Part shown: positions 11,066 through 23,081 of the stretch, piece after piece
How the letters are laid out: every line of letters begins with the position of its first letter
Position numbering within the stretch: the first letter of the stretch is position 1
Assembly: GCA_032718475.1 (NCBI GenBank)
Contig: JAUCBJ010000002.1
Coordinates: 1-64,000, forward strand
Direction: 5' to 3'
Source of the DNA: Nemertoderma westbladi
Lineage: Eukaryota; Xenacoelomorpha; Nemertodermatida; Nemertodermatidae
Length of the DNA: 64,000 nucleotides
Translations under genes and position numbers: made by a program
The notes under the pieces: model-generated
The model's database searches: none
Told to the model about the DNA's origin: nothing
What the model saw: only the letters and a program-made list of their open reading frames with translations

Positions 11066-12326
11066 CTACTACTACTACTAGGATCGGCATGCTGCATTGC
11101 AGCTGCATTTTTTAAGAATGCTGTGCCGGCTTGTCAACAAAATTGCACCGCCACAACTCCCTATCACCCATGACATTTGCTAGATCATCCGCATCTTAAG
11201 GCTAGTGTCCTTTAAGATGCGTCTCAAGAAAGTCATGGGCTGTCCACCATGCTTATTCACTCCATGAGGCTGCCAAAGTACAAGATTATGCACTGGCTGG
11301 TCCTCACGGCGAAAGCAATGTCCTGCAAAGCGGAGGCGTTTTTGTTCTAGTGTCAAGCTTGGGGGAACCAATGAGACACCTCCAATGTTATATAGTGTCT
11401 GGTTGGAGATGTGTGCATTGTACTTGACACAATGAACCCGGCGTAGCATTCTTGTGAATGTGCAATCCAAAGATTGGGTGTCCTCAGCAGTTAGAGCCCA
11501 GCATGGACTCACCTTGTCACATTGGGGAACCATCTGTGAGGGTGTTAACTGAGGTTAGTCTAGTAACTTGCCTCAGATTCACCAATGACTTGGTTGGTCG
11601 GAGGGAACATGAGAGTAGCCTCCAACTCCAGATTCCCTCTCCCCTTCACAATCTGGCCTCCCTGGTGACCAAGTTTTTGGGTCAGAAAGGTCATCAGGAA
11701 GGGACTCAGAAATGTTGGCAGTTTTCTCTCCAGTAGGGGGTGAGACAGGCAACCTGTCAGGAGATAACTGTAGCCTGCAAGGCCAGTTGTGTATGGTAAT
11801 TCCACTGGCCTCTAGTGGCTGGACCTCTGCATTATTGATGTGTTCCATAGTGAGATTTGGGCTGCTTTTTTGCTGAGTCAGCTCTTGTGGCAAATACCAC
11901 ACCATGGTTTGCCATTCCACAGGGTGGGTGTCACAGTGGAGCAGATATGGGGCCCATCACCCATACCTACTCTGATGCACATACCCACCATTGGCTATGC
12001 AGCTCATCTGCTGGGCCATACCCTGTACCCCTGCTGCCATGTTCAGGTCGCAGTGAAGTGAACTCAAAATGGACATCAGAACACTCTACCCCTGACCAGT
12101 CATTGGCACCATCTGTCTGTTCCTTCCATATACACATGCAACCGAGTATATGGGTTCTTAATCCAGAACCAAAGGCTTCCCTATCTCAGAATGAAGGGGG
12201 TCCTAGGTACAGGGCATGATTTGCCCTAGTAATAGGGTCTATGCAGCCACATGTGGCACCTCCTTTATGCTGCATGGAGTTGGCAAGTTTTCTTGATCAA
12301 TGACCTAGAATACCTGACCTGACGAC
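11066..12326 (-). mobile_element. RTE-like LINE, internally deleted
   Basis: The minus strand carries the 3' end with its (TAG)n tail at 11066 and the RT C-terminal coding part to about 11512. It then jumps directly to sequence matching 5' positions ~14780-15615 of the fuller copy. About 2.5 kb covering most of the endonuclease and RT is therefore missing. The same junction (CATGGACTCACCTTGTC) appears at ~24970 in the copy near MFS gene C. The minus-strand frame 11180-11533 is a fused fragment, not a functional protein. Confidence 0.85.
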
Positions 12327-12650
12327 CACATCATTGCTATTCACCCACTAGTGTTGCCCCAGGAGAGGAGGTTGAAAATTTCTACCAGAATCTACAAGCA
12401 GCTACTGATGGAGTGGATGAGCATTCATTCTTATATTTCCCGTTTGACATTAATGCAAGTCTCGATCGCTCGTCAACATTGCTATTGTTATACAGCGATA
12501 GTGGTAACCGAAATTCAGTCCATTTTCAGGTTTTTATCTCTGGAAATGGATTGTGGACTGAAATGAAATGGACTGGGACACAGTTCTAGAAGAGGTTTGG
12601 AAAGCCTTAGACTCATTCTATACCCAATTGTCTTAAGTCCAAGATAGTTC
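12327..12650 (+). mobile_element. RTE-like LINE, inverted internal fragment
   Basis: The plus strand matches ~15905-16235 of the fuller copy (the endonuclease region, including TCTACCAGAATCTACAAGC and CTCTGGAAATGGATTG). It abuts the 5' end of the minus-strand fragment head to head. Such an inversion can arise by twin priming during LINE insertion, or by a later rearrangement. The identical arrangement exists at 25794-26110. Confidence 0.85.
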
Positions 12651-13001
12651 ATATTCTGCTCTCCCCTATCAGACGACACTATCTGACTTTTAGTAAAAAA
12701 AATAGGTTTACTGTAATTTTTCGTATATTCTTATCAAAACAGTTCTAAATTAACAGTCCTTGTACTGCAAATGAATGCGATTGGTCATATACTTTGAGAC
12801 GAATTAGTGGTAGTCAATTGAAGAACTATGAGGTCCAACAATAAATATATTATTTAATAAATATTCAAAATTATTAATAAATATTATTTTAAATATATAT
12901 TTTAAAAATTCATCAGATATTTTTGTGCAATTTTGGAAGATTAGTTTTAAATACAGCAAAATTTATCGTGAAATAAACAATCAAAATGCTAATAAATTCA
13001 C

Positions 13002-14309
13002 CTAACTAACGCGACATCTAAAGGCAAACACAGCCACCAAAGAGAAAATGAAAGGCAACCCCAACAAACTGAGAAGCGAAGAAGCTGCTGGCAATCCAAA
13101 GTAGTCGTTGAGAAAGCCACCAAAAATTGGGCCAATAATTATTCCAATTGAATGAGATATTCGTAACATTTGTTGGAGAAGGGATCTTGTGTCGACATTG
13201 TCTGGGTAGCCACAAACATTGACAGCCAGTTGCGTTTGCGTTTCCAGTGCAGGGGTCTCAAATAATCCTGAACCAAATCCATAGAGTGCATAACCGGTGA
13301 TAGAGATGGTAAGATCATGAGGTAAACCTAGAAGTTCTGTAGGTCCTATTAGTTGCATTGCTAATGCTACTACCATTATACCGAATATGGTTGGAAAGAT
13401 AGTTTTCAATTTCTTCATCATTAAACTTATTATTATACCTGTGAACAATACAATACTAGGAGCTACCATATATATCCGACCAATATTATACTGGTTCATA
13501 TTGTAGGAGTGATGAATATAGGCAGCATTGTTTGTAAGTGTAAAAGATTGAAGTATTGCCCAATACGTATTCAAATTAAATATAAGTGTAATTGCTGGAT
13601 TCTTTAGAAGTCCTAGGTAGGTTGGTCTGCTTTCTTTCGAATCACATCTGTCATGAATGTAAGCTGGTGACTCCATCCAGCAGTAAAAGACGATAACCAA
13701 AAACATCAAACCCGATATTATAAATGGGAATTGAAAACCCAAAGCTGCAAAAACTGTTGATCCAAAAACCGCTGCTACCATGTTCCCCAGGGTGATAATA
13801 ATATTTGCCACACTGGCTAATAAAGTTCTTTGTGTCGGCCATAATTCCATCAATAGACCAAATGAATACATATAACTGATGTTGAGTCCAACAGCTTCGA
13901 TGATACGAAGTGAAAAACATGCAAATATATATAATCCTTTTCTATTATTAGGAATATATTCCACAAACCCAAATGCTAACTGGGAAACAGCCCCAATAAT
14001 ACCGAATAGGCCCAAAGATATACGAGTTCCCCAGTTGTTGATAGAATGAGGACAAGAGATGTATATTACAAGTCTAACAGCAGCAAAAAGCGAGAGTAAT
14101 GCACCAATCAGTGTCTTTGACCAATCACGTTCTTCAACAACTATTGGGAAGAAGGTCTCTAATAGATTATGACACCAACCTGGTGTCATTTGATACACCA
14201 ACAACATGGCGACTAACAGGTAAAGTCTCCAGCCTTTTCGATTGTCAGTTTTATTTACATGATCTTTAATCATTGAACTTGAAGTTATGGGAGCCGTTTC
14301 GTCTGTCAT
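13002..14309 (-). CDS. MFS transporter, SLC18B1-like, copy B (intact)
   Basis: A 435-codon uninterrupted ORF on the minus strand with the same 12-TM plan as copy A. It differs mainly in the N-terminal tail (MTDETAPITSSSMIKDHVNK), which is shared with C and E, and at residues 350-352, where it has F-E-T-P instead of the F-L-S-P of A and C. TM1-2 contains the conserved MTPGWCHNLLETFFP, and TM4-5 contains SYMYSFGLLMELWPTQR. The conserved upstream flank is retained, so expression is plausible. Endomembrane or plasma-membrane location is inferred from the family only; the substrate is unknown. Confidence 0.85.
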   Translation of the reverse strand: MTDETAPITSSSMIKDHVNKTDNRKGWRLYLLVAMLLVYQMTPGWCHNLLETFFPIVVEERDWSKTLIGALLSLFAAVRLVIYISCPHSINNWGTRISLGLFGIIGAVSQLAFGFVEYIPNNRKGLYIFACFSLRIIEAVGLNISYMYSFGLLMELWPTQRTLLASVANIIITLGNMVAAVFGSTVFAALGFQFPFIISGLMFLVIVFYCWMESPAYIHDRCDSKESRPTYLGLLKNPAITLIFNLNTYWAILQSFTLTNNAAYIHHSYNMNQYNIGRIYMVAPSIVLFTGIIISLMMKKLKTIFPTIFGIMVVALAMQLIGPTELLGLPHDLTISITGYALYGFGSGLFETPALETQTQLAVNVCGYPDNVDTRSLLQQMLRISHSIGIIIGPIFGGFLNDYFGLPAASSLLSLLGLPFIFSLVAVFAFRCRVS

Positions 14310-14778
14310 CTTCTATATTCAATTCAACCCAGTGTACGAATAGGCAAGATTGACAAAACAAAAATGTTATGGACACCATACACATTAACTCAGTTATAGA
14401 TAAGTATGGATGGAAATAAAATTTTGGATTGACATATATAGCAGTATATATATAGTGCTTTGTGTTCCATAATGATTGCCCACCGACTCCCCTCCCCCTG
14501 ATCAGCCAAAACTGCCAGACATGCACCTTAGTATAATATATCGTTCGAAAGATAATTTAATTCTGAGCTTGCATGCAAAAATGTCGGGTCCATTACAAAA
14601 GTATAACAATTGTATAGGCTGTTCTTTAAACCTATCTTACTTTTCAATATTTTTGATTTAATCACAATGTATAAACAGTTATTACTGCCTGACTTTTGTT
14701 GTATTGCAATTTATTACAGTATTCAGTTACCGGTATTAGTGTTTCTTTGGTAATTTTCCTGAATTTACTGAATTTTAC
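14310..14778 (-). promoter_or_regulatory. Conserved 5' flank of MFS copy B
   Basis: The first ~150 bp upstream of the ATG align with the same region of copies A, C and E. The whole ~470 bp aligns with C (27785-28247) and E (59828-60275). An alternating TATATA stretch lies at ~14435-14455, about 130 bp upstream of the ATG, and is a possible TATA region. The flank ends exactly where the RTE-like LINE begins. Confidence 0.5.
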
Positions 14779-15271
14779 TCAGGTCAAGTCAGGTATTCTA
14801 GGTCATTGATCAAGAAAACTTGCCACCTCCATGCAGCATAAAGGAGGTGCCACCTGTAGCTGCATAGACCCTCTTACTAGGGCAAATCTGGTCCTGTAAC
14901 TAGGACCCCCTTCGTTCTGGGATAAGGACGCCCTTGGTCCTGGACCTGGATTAAGGACCCATATACTTGGCTGCAGGGGTATATGGCCTGGCCAGGCAGA
15001 TGGTGATCTACCAATGGCTGGTCAGGAGTAGAGTGTTCTCATGTCCACTCTGAGTGCACTTCACTGCGACCTGCACCTGGCAGCAGGGGTACAGGGCATG
15101 GCCCAGCAGATGAGCTGCACAGTCAATGGTGGGTCATGTGCGCCAGAGTAGATATGGGTGATGGGCCTCATATCTGACTCCACTGCGACACCCACCCTGT
15201 GGAAAGGCAAACCAGGGTGTGGTATTTGCCCCGAGAGCTGACTCGGCAAAAAAGCACCCCCAACCCCCACT

Positions 15272-16732
15272 ATGGATTACATTAGTAATGCGGAGGTCCA
15301 GCCACTAGAGGCCAGTGGAATGACTGGACACAATCGGCCTCACAGGCGTCAGTTATCTCCTGACCGGCTGCCTGTCTCACCCCCTACTGGAGAGAGAGCG
15401 GCAAACAATTCTTTGAGTCCCTTTCCTGATGACCTTTCTGGCCCAAACCCTGGGTCACCAGGGAACCCAGATTGCGAGGGGGAGAGGGATTCTGGAGTTG
15501 GAGGCTACTCTCATGTTCCACCCCGACCAACAAAGCCATTGGTGAATCTGAGGCAAGTCACTAGACTAGCCTCAGTAAACACCCTAACACTCGGGTCCCC
15601 AATGCGACAAGGTGGGCTGACTACCTTGGCCTATAAGCTTTCTCTTAGTGCAGTGGGTGTTCAAGAGCACCGAATGCAGACTGGACAGACTGATGAGGTT
15701 CTGATTAAGGACATGGGGGGCGTTTGGCAACTCACCCTCGCTTCAGCAGATGATAGTGGCAATGGTGGAATTGGTCTATTGATGAATCCAACTGCACATG
15801 CAGCATTGAACAAAATAGACCAAATCTCTAACCGCATCATCCGTTGCCACTTCTCAAGTTCTGGAAGACTGGCTAAGAAGTTTCCTAAGGTGGTTCTGAT
15901 TGTGTGCTACTCTCCAACTAGTGTTGCCCATGTAGAGGAGGTGGAAAATTTCTACCAGAATCTACAAGCAGCTACTGATGGAGTGGATCAGCATGCATTC
16001 TTACCATTCCTGAACATTCCTACTTTAATGCAAGTCTGCATCAATCACCTACATCGCCCTGGGTCTATAGCAATAGTGTTAACCGAAATTCCGTCCATCT
16101 TCAGGATTTTATCTCTGGAAATGGATTGTTTTCGGCTGGAACCCAGTTCAAGAAGCGAACTGGAAAGCTATGGACTCATAGTGGACCCAGTGACCCAGTC
16201 CCAGATAGACCATATCCTGTTTCGTAGGAAATACAGGAGCTCTATACAAGACTGTAATGCATTTACACTACGACCCTTCTCCAGTGATCACCGCCTTATT
16301 GTGGCCAAGGTAAGACTTAGTCTGCGTGCTAGCAGAACAACGAAATCTGCCTTGCCGCGGCATGACTGGTCCTCTCTGTTGCAACAGCCAAGTGTGAGAT
16401 CCAGCTTCACACTACAGCTGAGCAACAGGTATGAGGTTCTTGCCTCTGAGGTGGCAGATCACTGTGAGGGCTATACTGCCTTCACAGAGGCAGTTAAGTT
16501 AGCAGCTGCAGAAACAGTTCCTGTATACCCTCGAAACAGGAAAAGGGCCCCCTGGACTGACAACAAAATTCAGAAGTGCCGAAATGACCTTCATAAGGCG
16601 CAGAAAGAGTCCCGACTCAAACAGACTACAGCTGCCAAGAATGCAGTTAAGGCTGCATCTAGGTCCCTGAACAGGCAGTACTCTGTTAACCTACAGGAGC
16701 TAATAAACCAACAGGTTGATGCGATCAAATGA
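15272..16732 (+). pseudogene. RTE-like LINE: APE endonuclease segment
   Basis: A 486-codon frame from an ATG. Codons ~85-350 cover an apurinic-like endonuclease: a V-G-V-Q-E-H-R motif with the catalytic glutamate, N-G-G-I-G-L-L, and a final S-D-H-R-L-I-V-A-K motif with catalytic aspartate and histidine. The expected G-D-F-N-A block between these is replaced by unrelated residues near codon 250, consistent with a local deletion or compensated frameshift. The last ~130 codons form the linker to RT. The frame ends where an indel near 16715-16730 shifts into the next segment. Confidence 0.8.
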
Positions 16733-18502
16733 TGCTGACGACAGCAGGCAATCATCCCAGGCATGGAGATCGATCAACTTGCTTGCTGGTCGAAAAAGCC
16801 AACCAACCACCAAGGTTAAGGCTGAATCACCAGCCGATCGCCTCAATGGTTGGAAGGCCCACTTTGAAAAGCTCCTCAATAATGACAGGGTATTGCCTGA
16901 TAACTTTATAGAAGTAAAAGTGTCTGAGTCTGTACTACCAGATATTCCCATTGGTGATATCTCCTTTGCAGAAGTGAAGGCTGCTGCAAAGATCATTAAG
17001 ACCAATCGTGCCAGTGGAGTAGATGATGTTCCCCCTGAGGTCTTTAAAATACCTGAGTGTTTAAAGCTCATCTATCCCATCATAGTAGACATGTACCGAA
17101 CAACAAGAGTCCCACAAGAAATGAAAACAAATAAGTTGGTGCCAGTTCCCAAGAAAGGCAACCTAACACTCTATGGTTCTTTTCGGGGAATCTCATTGAT
17201 CTCATTGCTGCAAAGCTATACAATAGAATTCTATTAAATCGCATCAGGGATCCCATTGAGAGACTGCTCCGTGGAAATCAGAATGGGTTCCGTAAAGGTC
17301 GTGGGACCATGGAGCCCATTTTGGCACTTAGAAGGATAATTGAAGAGTTATCAAAAAAGAAAGACAGGCATCTGGCTGTTATCTTTGTTGACTTCTTCAA
17401 GGCCTTTGATTCAGTCTCTCGCTCATGTATGTTCAGCATACTTTCATTATATGGGATTCCTGATGAAATTATTGCAGCAATCAGATCAGTATACGATGGT
17501 TCGACAACATTTGTGTCTACTGTTGACGGTGACACAGAACCATTTGAAGTGTTATGGGGCGTCCTCCAAGGAGACACACTTGCACCATTCTTGTTCATTA
17601 TTGTGGTTGACTATGTTCTACGCATGTCCTTAGATCATCATAATGATGATGGGGTGATGATAACTCCACCTAATGGCTCCAGAAGTCGAGGAAATCCTGC
17701 CAAGTACCTAACTGATCTAGACTTTGCTGATGACTTAGGAGTACTCTCAGAATCATTAGAGGGAGCCCAACGGCTCCTCAGCTCATTAGAACATGCAGCT
17801 TCTAGTGTTGGTCTTTTTATTAACTCCAGAAAGACCAAAATTCTGACAGTTAACTTTGAAAGTCCTCAGCAAGTCTCTGATCGGATGAGCATAAGCTCAA
17901 AGGATGGTATGCTTGAGCATGTGGACGACTTCTGTTACCTGGGATCATGGATCCGGAAGTCAGGTGAGGACCTTCGAATACGTAAGGGAAAGGCATGGGC
18001 AGCCTTGAATAGGCTTTCCAGGATTTGGAAGTCACCTAGAATTAATCGGAAACTTAAGGTCCGATTATTTAGAGCAGCAGTAGTTCCAGTACTCCTCTAC
18101 GGGAGTCCATGCTGGGCTCTAACTGCTGAGGACACCAAATCTCTGGATGGCACATTCACAAGAATGCTACGCCGGGTTCATTGTGTCAAGTACAATGCAC
18201 ACATCTCCAACCAGACACTATATAACATTGGAAGTGTCTCATTGGTTCCCCCAAGCTTGACACTAGAACAAAATCGCCTCCGCTTTGCAGGACATTGCTT
18301 TCGCTGTGAGGACCAGCCAGTGCATAATCTTGTACTTTGGCAGCCTCATGGAGTGAATAAGCATGGTGGACAGCCCATGACTTTCTTGAGACGCATCTTA
18401 AAGGACACTGGCCTTAAAGATGCGGATGATCTAGCAAATGTCATGGGTGATAGGGAGTTGTGGCAGTGCAATTTTGTTGACAAGCCGGCACAGCATTCTT
18501 AA
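16716..18502 (+). pseudogene. RTE-like LINE: reverse transcriptase segment
   Basis: Two frame segments, broken near 17200-17240. The first (to 17237) holds the A-S-G-V-D-D-V-P-P-E block and the start of the fingers (V-P-V-P-K-K-G-N). The second (17309-18502) holds motif A F-V-D-F-F-K-A-F-D-S-V, motif B G-V-L-Q-G-D-T-L-A-P-F and motif C F-A-D-D, so all the catalytic aspartates are present. It ends with a C-terminal region of the type R-L-R-F-A-G-H-C-F-R. Catalytic motifs are intact, but the ORF is frameshifted. Confidence 0.85.
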
Positions 18503-18543
18503 AAATGCAGCTGCAATGCAGCATGCCGATCCTAGTAGTAGTA

Positions 18544-19516
18544 GTTTCGGTGCTGTGTGCAAAATTTGGGGCCAGCAGGAAATTTTGAAAATCCATTCAA
18601 TAGTTGAATTGATTGTGTCACCTTGTTTCATGCGTTATATGCGTTTGTACTGTACGGGTTGTACACTACTGCAATTGTACATACTTGAAATTTGGTGCTG
18701 CAAAATATCCAGCACAGTAAATTTTTTCGAAATTTTTTTTCCATCTCATTCAGACTAGTAAAATTTTCGTACAAACAATATATAAAGACGTTTTCGTTAA
18801 AACTTGTAGATGGGGATAGAAATTACTGACACATATTACAGAATATAATTTGCTAAATTTTTATACTAAACATAATTATTAATGTTGTATACTAATTTAG
18901 CTTAAGATTTATTCAAATTATCATTACAATATTATTGTCAAATATTTTGTTCTCTTACGAGAACAAAGTGTGGACTACATTGCATGTAATTTAGCAATAT
19001 TCAATAAGTTAGCGCAAATGTGTGCAGTAACAGCTGTTTACTTTAACAAACATGAGTTGCCCTTGTATATTTTGGTTGTGTATTAATTAACAAACATGAG
19101 TTGCCCTTGTATATTTTGGTTGTGTATTAATTAAAGTTATATATTATTATTTCTTTATTACAAAATGAATCAAAAGACATTAGTGAAGAAATAGGCTAAA
19201 TCAATTTGTTTTACAAAACATTTTGGATTCAAACAAGAAATCCGCTGCTAAAGACGATGGGAACACATCAATAAAATTATGCATCTGCCGGACTATATGT
19301 ATGATGTATGTATGTTATTTATATGTAAGTATAATATTTAATGATGTATACAGTAATATTTTCATATCGGATCTCATATTTATTAATAATGTTGTTTTCC
19401 ATATGGTCTATCTTACGTTTTGGCATCAGTAATTAGATAATCAAAGAGTTCAATTACAATATAGCATTTTGTAGCACAGTAACAACCATATGCTATGAAT
19501 AATTTTAAAGATACAA
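18544..19516 (+). repeat. R1 repeat, copy near B
   Basis: Collinear with 28345-29610 and 61610-62700. It begins TTTCGGTGCTGTGTGCAAA immediately after the LINE tail, and includes the CTCTTACGAGAACAAAGTG block, the 44-bp VNTR and the GATCTCATATTTATTAAT end. Homology to the other copies stops at about 19516, earlier than in the other two. No coding content is recognised; the short frame at 19223-19432 is also present, diverged, at 29330-29560 but has no protein-like features. Confidence 0.85.
19045..19132 (+). repeat. 44-bp VNTR, two copies
   Basis: Two exact 44-bp units starting at 19045 and 19089 (AACAAACATGAGTTGCCC...), inside R1. Confidence 0.95.
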
Positions 19517-19959
19517 ACATACGATGATTGATTGAGTTACCATCAGTAGATTCTTTAAATTTTAATTACAATGTACATTGCTGGACGGTCAGGGCCCTAA
19601 ACCGATTAGGTTCTCTGTTCGCAGAACACCGAACACTATTCCGGCCACGGAACTAGTCCAGCAGAATGCCTTTATAGAATCCTGGGATTTGGGGGACGAG
19701 AGGATCTCAGCAACTAAGCGAAAACGAACAATAGGATGTTCCTAGACCCCCCCCCCCCCCCAAATTTATCCAGAAGACTTTTCGCCATACATAATGTGTT
19801 AAAAAAGTCTACGGTTCTCCGGCTAGGGCCAATTTGAGTCAAAAAGTCAGCCTCCCTAGCAACCTCGTTGCTATGGAGATAAGTCCAGAACCGCTAATGC
19901 TACGGACTTGGGACCGGCGCCAAACTGTAGGCAGCATATGGGTTTACATTCAAGGAGCT
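19517..19959. other. Unassigned sequence with 15-C run
   Basis: GC-richer than its surroundings, with a run of 15 C at 19747-19761. I see no ORF or repeat relation. Confidence 0.5.
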
Positions 19960-21300
19960 TTTTTTGGAGGTGTCAGATCATGATCTTGACCATGATCAGC
20001 AAAGATCAGTTTTGATCAGCAATCGGACACTCAAGGCTTGCTCCAATCGAAAAACTTAACATTACAAAAAGATTCAGCGACCCCACATTAGTCATGATTC
20101 CCGTTAAAAGATTTTAAAAAAAGTGAATTCTTCCCGGTCAAAACGCAAGATCATGATCGCGCAAAGATCGGACTTCGTAAAATCGTAACTAAGCATTTTG
20201 GATATAAACAATTACTGTAGGAATCGTTCAGAACAACGCCCTGAGTCGATTAAAAAAAAAATTGGCTCGATCGGACAACCGGTTCTCGAGATCTGATACC
20301 TGATCATTAAAGATCAGATTTTTTAGTTTTTTCGGATTTTCTCGAAAACTTTGTTTGAGACCCCCGATTTTTTTTTTACGAATCGACTTCTATGATGAAG
20401 GGGCAACTTTTGAGCATTTCGAAATTTTCAAAAAGCGATTTGATCAGGCCGCGATCAGAAAAGATCGTGTTTTCGGTTTTATTTCGAAGACCAAGTCCTG
20501 GGAGTTCACCGTATGGAAAAACTTAACATCACAAAAAGATTCCTCACCCTCGAATTATGGGGGGTAGCCAAAATTTGGGCATAAAAAAGTTCAAGTCTAG
20601 TGGGTCAAAACTCAAGATCATGATCGAGAAAAGATCAGTATATTTAAAATCGAATCTAAGCATTTTTCTAATAAACATTCATTGTAAGAAATGTGCAATG
20701 GTCTATTCTGAGTTGATTAAAAAAAAATTGGCTCGATCGGGCAACCAGTTCTCGAGATCAGCTTCCTGATCATAAAAGATCGTGTTTTTCGGTTTTTCCC
20801 GATTTTCTCGAAAACTTTGTTTGAGACCCCCGAATTTCTTTTTACTAATCGACTTCTATTAAGAAGGGGCAACTTTTGTGCATTTCAAAATTTTCAAAAA
20901 GCGATTTGATCAGGCCATGATCAGGAAAGATCATGTTTTCGGTTTTATTTCGAAGACCAAGTCCTGTGAGTTCACCGTATGAAAAAACTTAACATTACAA
21001 AAAGATTCCTCACCCTCGAATTAGGGGGGGTAGCCAAAATTTGACCATAAAAAAGTTCAATTCTAGGGGGTCAAAAGATCATGATCGCGAAATGATCAGT
21101 TTTTTCGAAATTACTTCTGAGCATTTTGGGGCAAAACTTTCAAACTAAAAAACATTCACTGGAGTGTTCTAAGTAGATTAAAGCAAATTTCGACTCAATA
21201 GGCCTACCGGTACCGGAGATATGGTCGTCCAAAGTCTGCTTTCGGTAATTCGAAAATATTTCGAAAACCCTTCATCAAATTTTTTCCTTGAAAATATGTG
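19960..21300. repeat. GATC-rich tandem satellite, ~465-bp period
   Basis: About three units. The block GATTAAA...TTGGCTCGATCGG starts at 20248 and 20715, and a weaker relative starts at 21178, giving a period of ~463-467 bp. Units share CTCGAAAACTTTGTTTGAGA, CGAAGACCAAGTCCTG and AAAAAGATTCCTCACCCTCG. Each unit contains several GATC sites, often inside ATCATGATC palindromes or as GATCAGnAAAGATC pairs. Small open frames within it are not conserved between units, so I treat it as non-coding. Confidence 0.85.
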
Positions 21301-23081
21301 AATGTACAGTTAGTGGACCCGCATCTAACGATATATCACAATCCATATTTCGGATTACAGGTACCGGTGAAATCAGACTTTACCGAAAAAAAATTAAATT
21401 TTAGCTACTCATGTCTGACTGTCTCGAAAACTATAACAGGTATGGAAATACTTTTACTGCAAGAAATGTTTGCTTATCCAATGCGCTTCTAACTCTGTGC
21501 TCGGATTTTGCATAGTGTCAAAACCTACAACTTAACCCCCCCAGCGGAGGGAACGGAGTGACCGGAGCGCCAGTACTTTCTTTCATTATTATAAGGGTGG
21601 TGGGTGGGGGTAGGTGGTGAATACTATTTATAGGGTGGAGGGAGGGTCTAGTATATTACTTTAGAATATTTGATTTCTTTGCAATATAGTTTAGCTGCCT
21701 CAGTCTTATTTGTAATATGTTATACATAATACTAAATTATATCAAGTTTTAACATACTACATTGTCTACCTGTGGGAGAAATATACAATGTAGGGATCAT
21801 AATATATTTATAAATAGATTTAGTATATTTACATTGTATAACAGAGTGAATTGATACTATTACAGTATTATACTAAAGACGCCGCTTTGATACATCTGAT
21901 CAAATGGCAATTTCTGGTAAATTATTTATTTCACTATCTTGGGTATATCATTCAATTTCTAAAACTATAATAATAAACATTTACTTCACTTCTTGTTTAC
22001 TCGCATGGATATATTGATATAAAACACTTGCAGTATAATATTTTATGGGGCCAAACGCAGATTAATCAGAATAATAATATGTTTAATTATTGTTACAATT
22101 GGCACATTGAAGTAAGTAGTACATGAGTTTGATTGATGATAATCAATATTGATGATAATACAGCATAACCAATATTAAAATTGAGTTTTTACTACAATGG
22201 GCTGGAGTATCTGGAGTGACGACCCGGGGGTGAGGGGGGGGGGGGGTGTAGTTTGTGCTTATAAACAGTTAGTATTGCATAGATCTGATCATCTTCATAA
22301 TCATATCATCCATAGGCTTCACATTTTAGGGCGACCGCCACTCAACTCGCATTGCGACAAGGCGGCGTCCTACTTCATCAACATAACTTTGTCAGTTTTT
22401 AATTCACATTAAATAAAATGTGCAATTATAAGTATATATATACTGTAACAATGCTTGAAGTAAATAAAACAAATAAATGAAAATGAAATGAAATGAAATG
22501 AAATGATAAAATAATTATGAATCCGTATCTTATTCTACTTTGTCTACATGGTTATGTTATATAATAATGTTACTTTATCACTTTGGTTTAAACTCATCTC
22601 CTTTATAACTACTTACTACCACTACTAACTACTATTACTACTACTACTACTGACTACTGCAGAGTTAGGTGTATATTATAAGAGGATGGTGTTCGTGATT
22701 ATTAGTTATTATACAAGTGCCCCTCGGCTATAGAGAGTCCACCCTCGGTTGCTTACTGGATGTACAGCAATGAGATTCTCTCAAATAAAATTGACAAAGG
22801 GGGAATGCCTAAAATATCTTCAATGCTTCACAGCTGGTCCCACTTAAGATATAGTAAGGCAGTACCAGGGATAATAGAAGGTGAATTTGAAGCAGCACGG
22901 GTGGCCCTAGATAGCGAATACAGACATCCCACTAAAATATTCTGACGGATTCTGATAGGAATAACAAAGACTATAGAGGCGCAGAATGAACGTAGTAACG
23001 TAATAATGGTAGTCCAGGTGTTGCCTATGTGGTTAAGGAAGAAGTGGTAGAGAATTGGGTTCACAACTCGCGAGAAAAATG
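21301..23081. other. AT-rich intergenic, simple repeats
   Basis: No recognisable gene. It contains a 13-G run at 22234-22246, an (AAATG)n run near 22476-22505, an (ACT)n run near 22615-22650 and long AT-rich stretches. The frame at 22760-22945 has no domain I recognise. Confidence 0.5.

Larger units (their letters stand above)
11066..14782. repeat. Segmental duplication unit B
   Basis: This block (composite LINE remnant, AT-rich spacer, MFS copy B and ~470 bp of upstream flank) is collinear with 24575-28250 around copy C. Its right-hand part, 12655-14782, is also collinear with 58209-60275 around copy E. Spacer landmarks shared by all three are CAGACGACACTATCTGACTT, GCAAATGAATGCGATTGG and GAGACGAATTAGTGG. 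The LINE portion is absent from unit E. Confidence 0.9.
14779..18543 (+). mobile_element. RTE-like LINE, nearly full length
   Basis: A 3.77-kb element on the plus strand. It has a GC-richer 5' region, an APE endonuclease region, RT, a conserved C-terminal domain and a (TAG)n 3' tail at 18532-18543, in place of poly(A). Its 5' start is set by comparison with the remnants at ~12326, ~25793 and 28248. The coding sequence is in three frame segments (15272-16732, 16716-17237, 17309-18502), so this copy is dead. At least four other copies or fragments are in the window. RTE clade is inferred from the simple-repeat tail, the RT motifs and the short length. Confidence 0.9.

Noticed and set aside
22760-22945. 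62-codon frame as a host exon
   Set aside because: No conserved motif, no splice context that I could defend, and no paralogue in the window.
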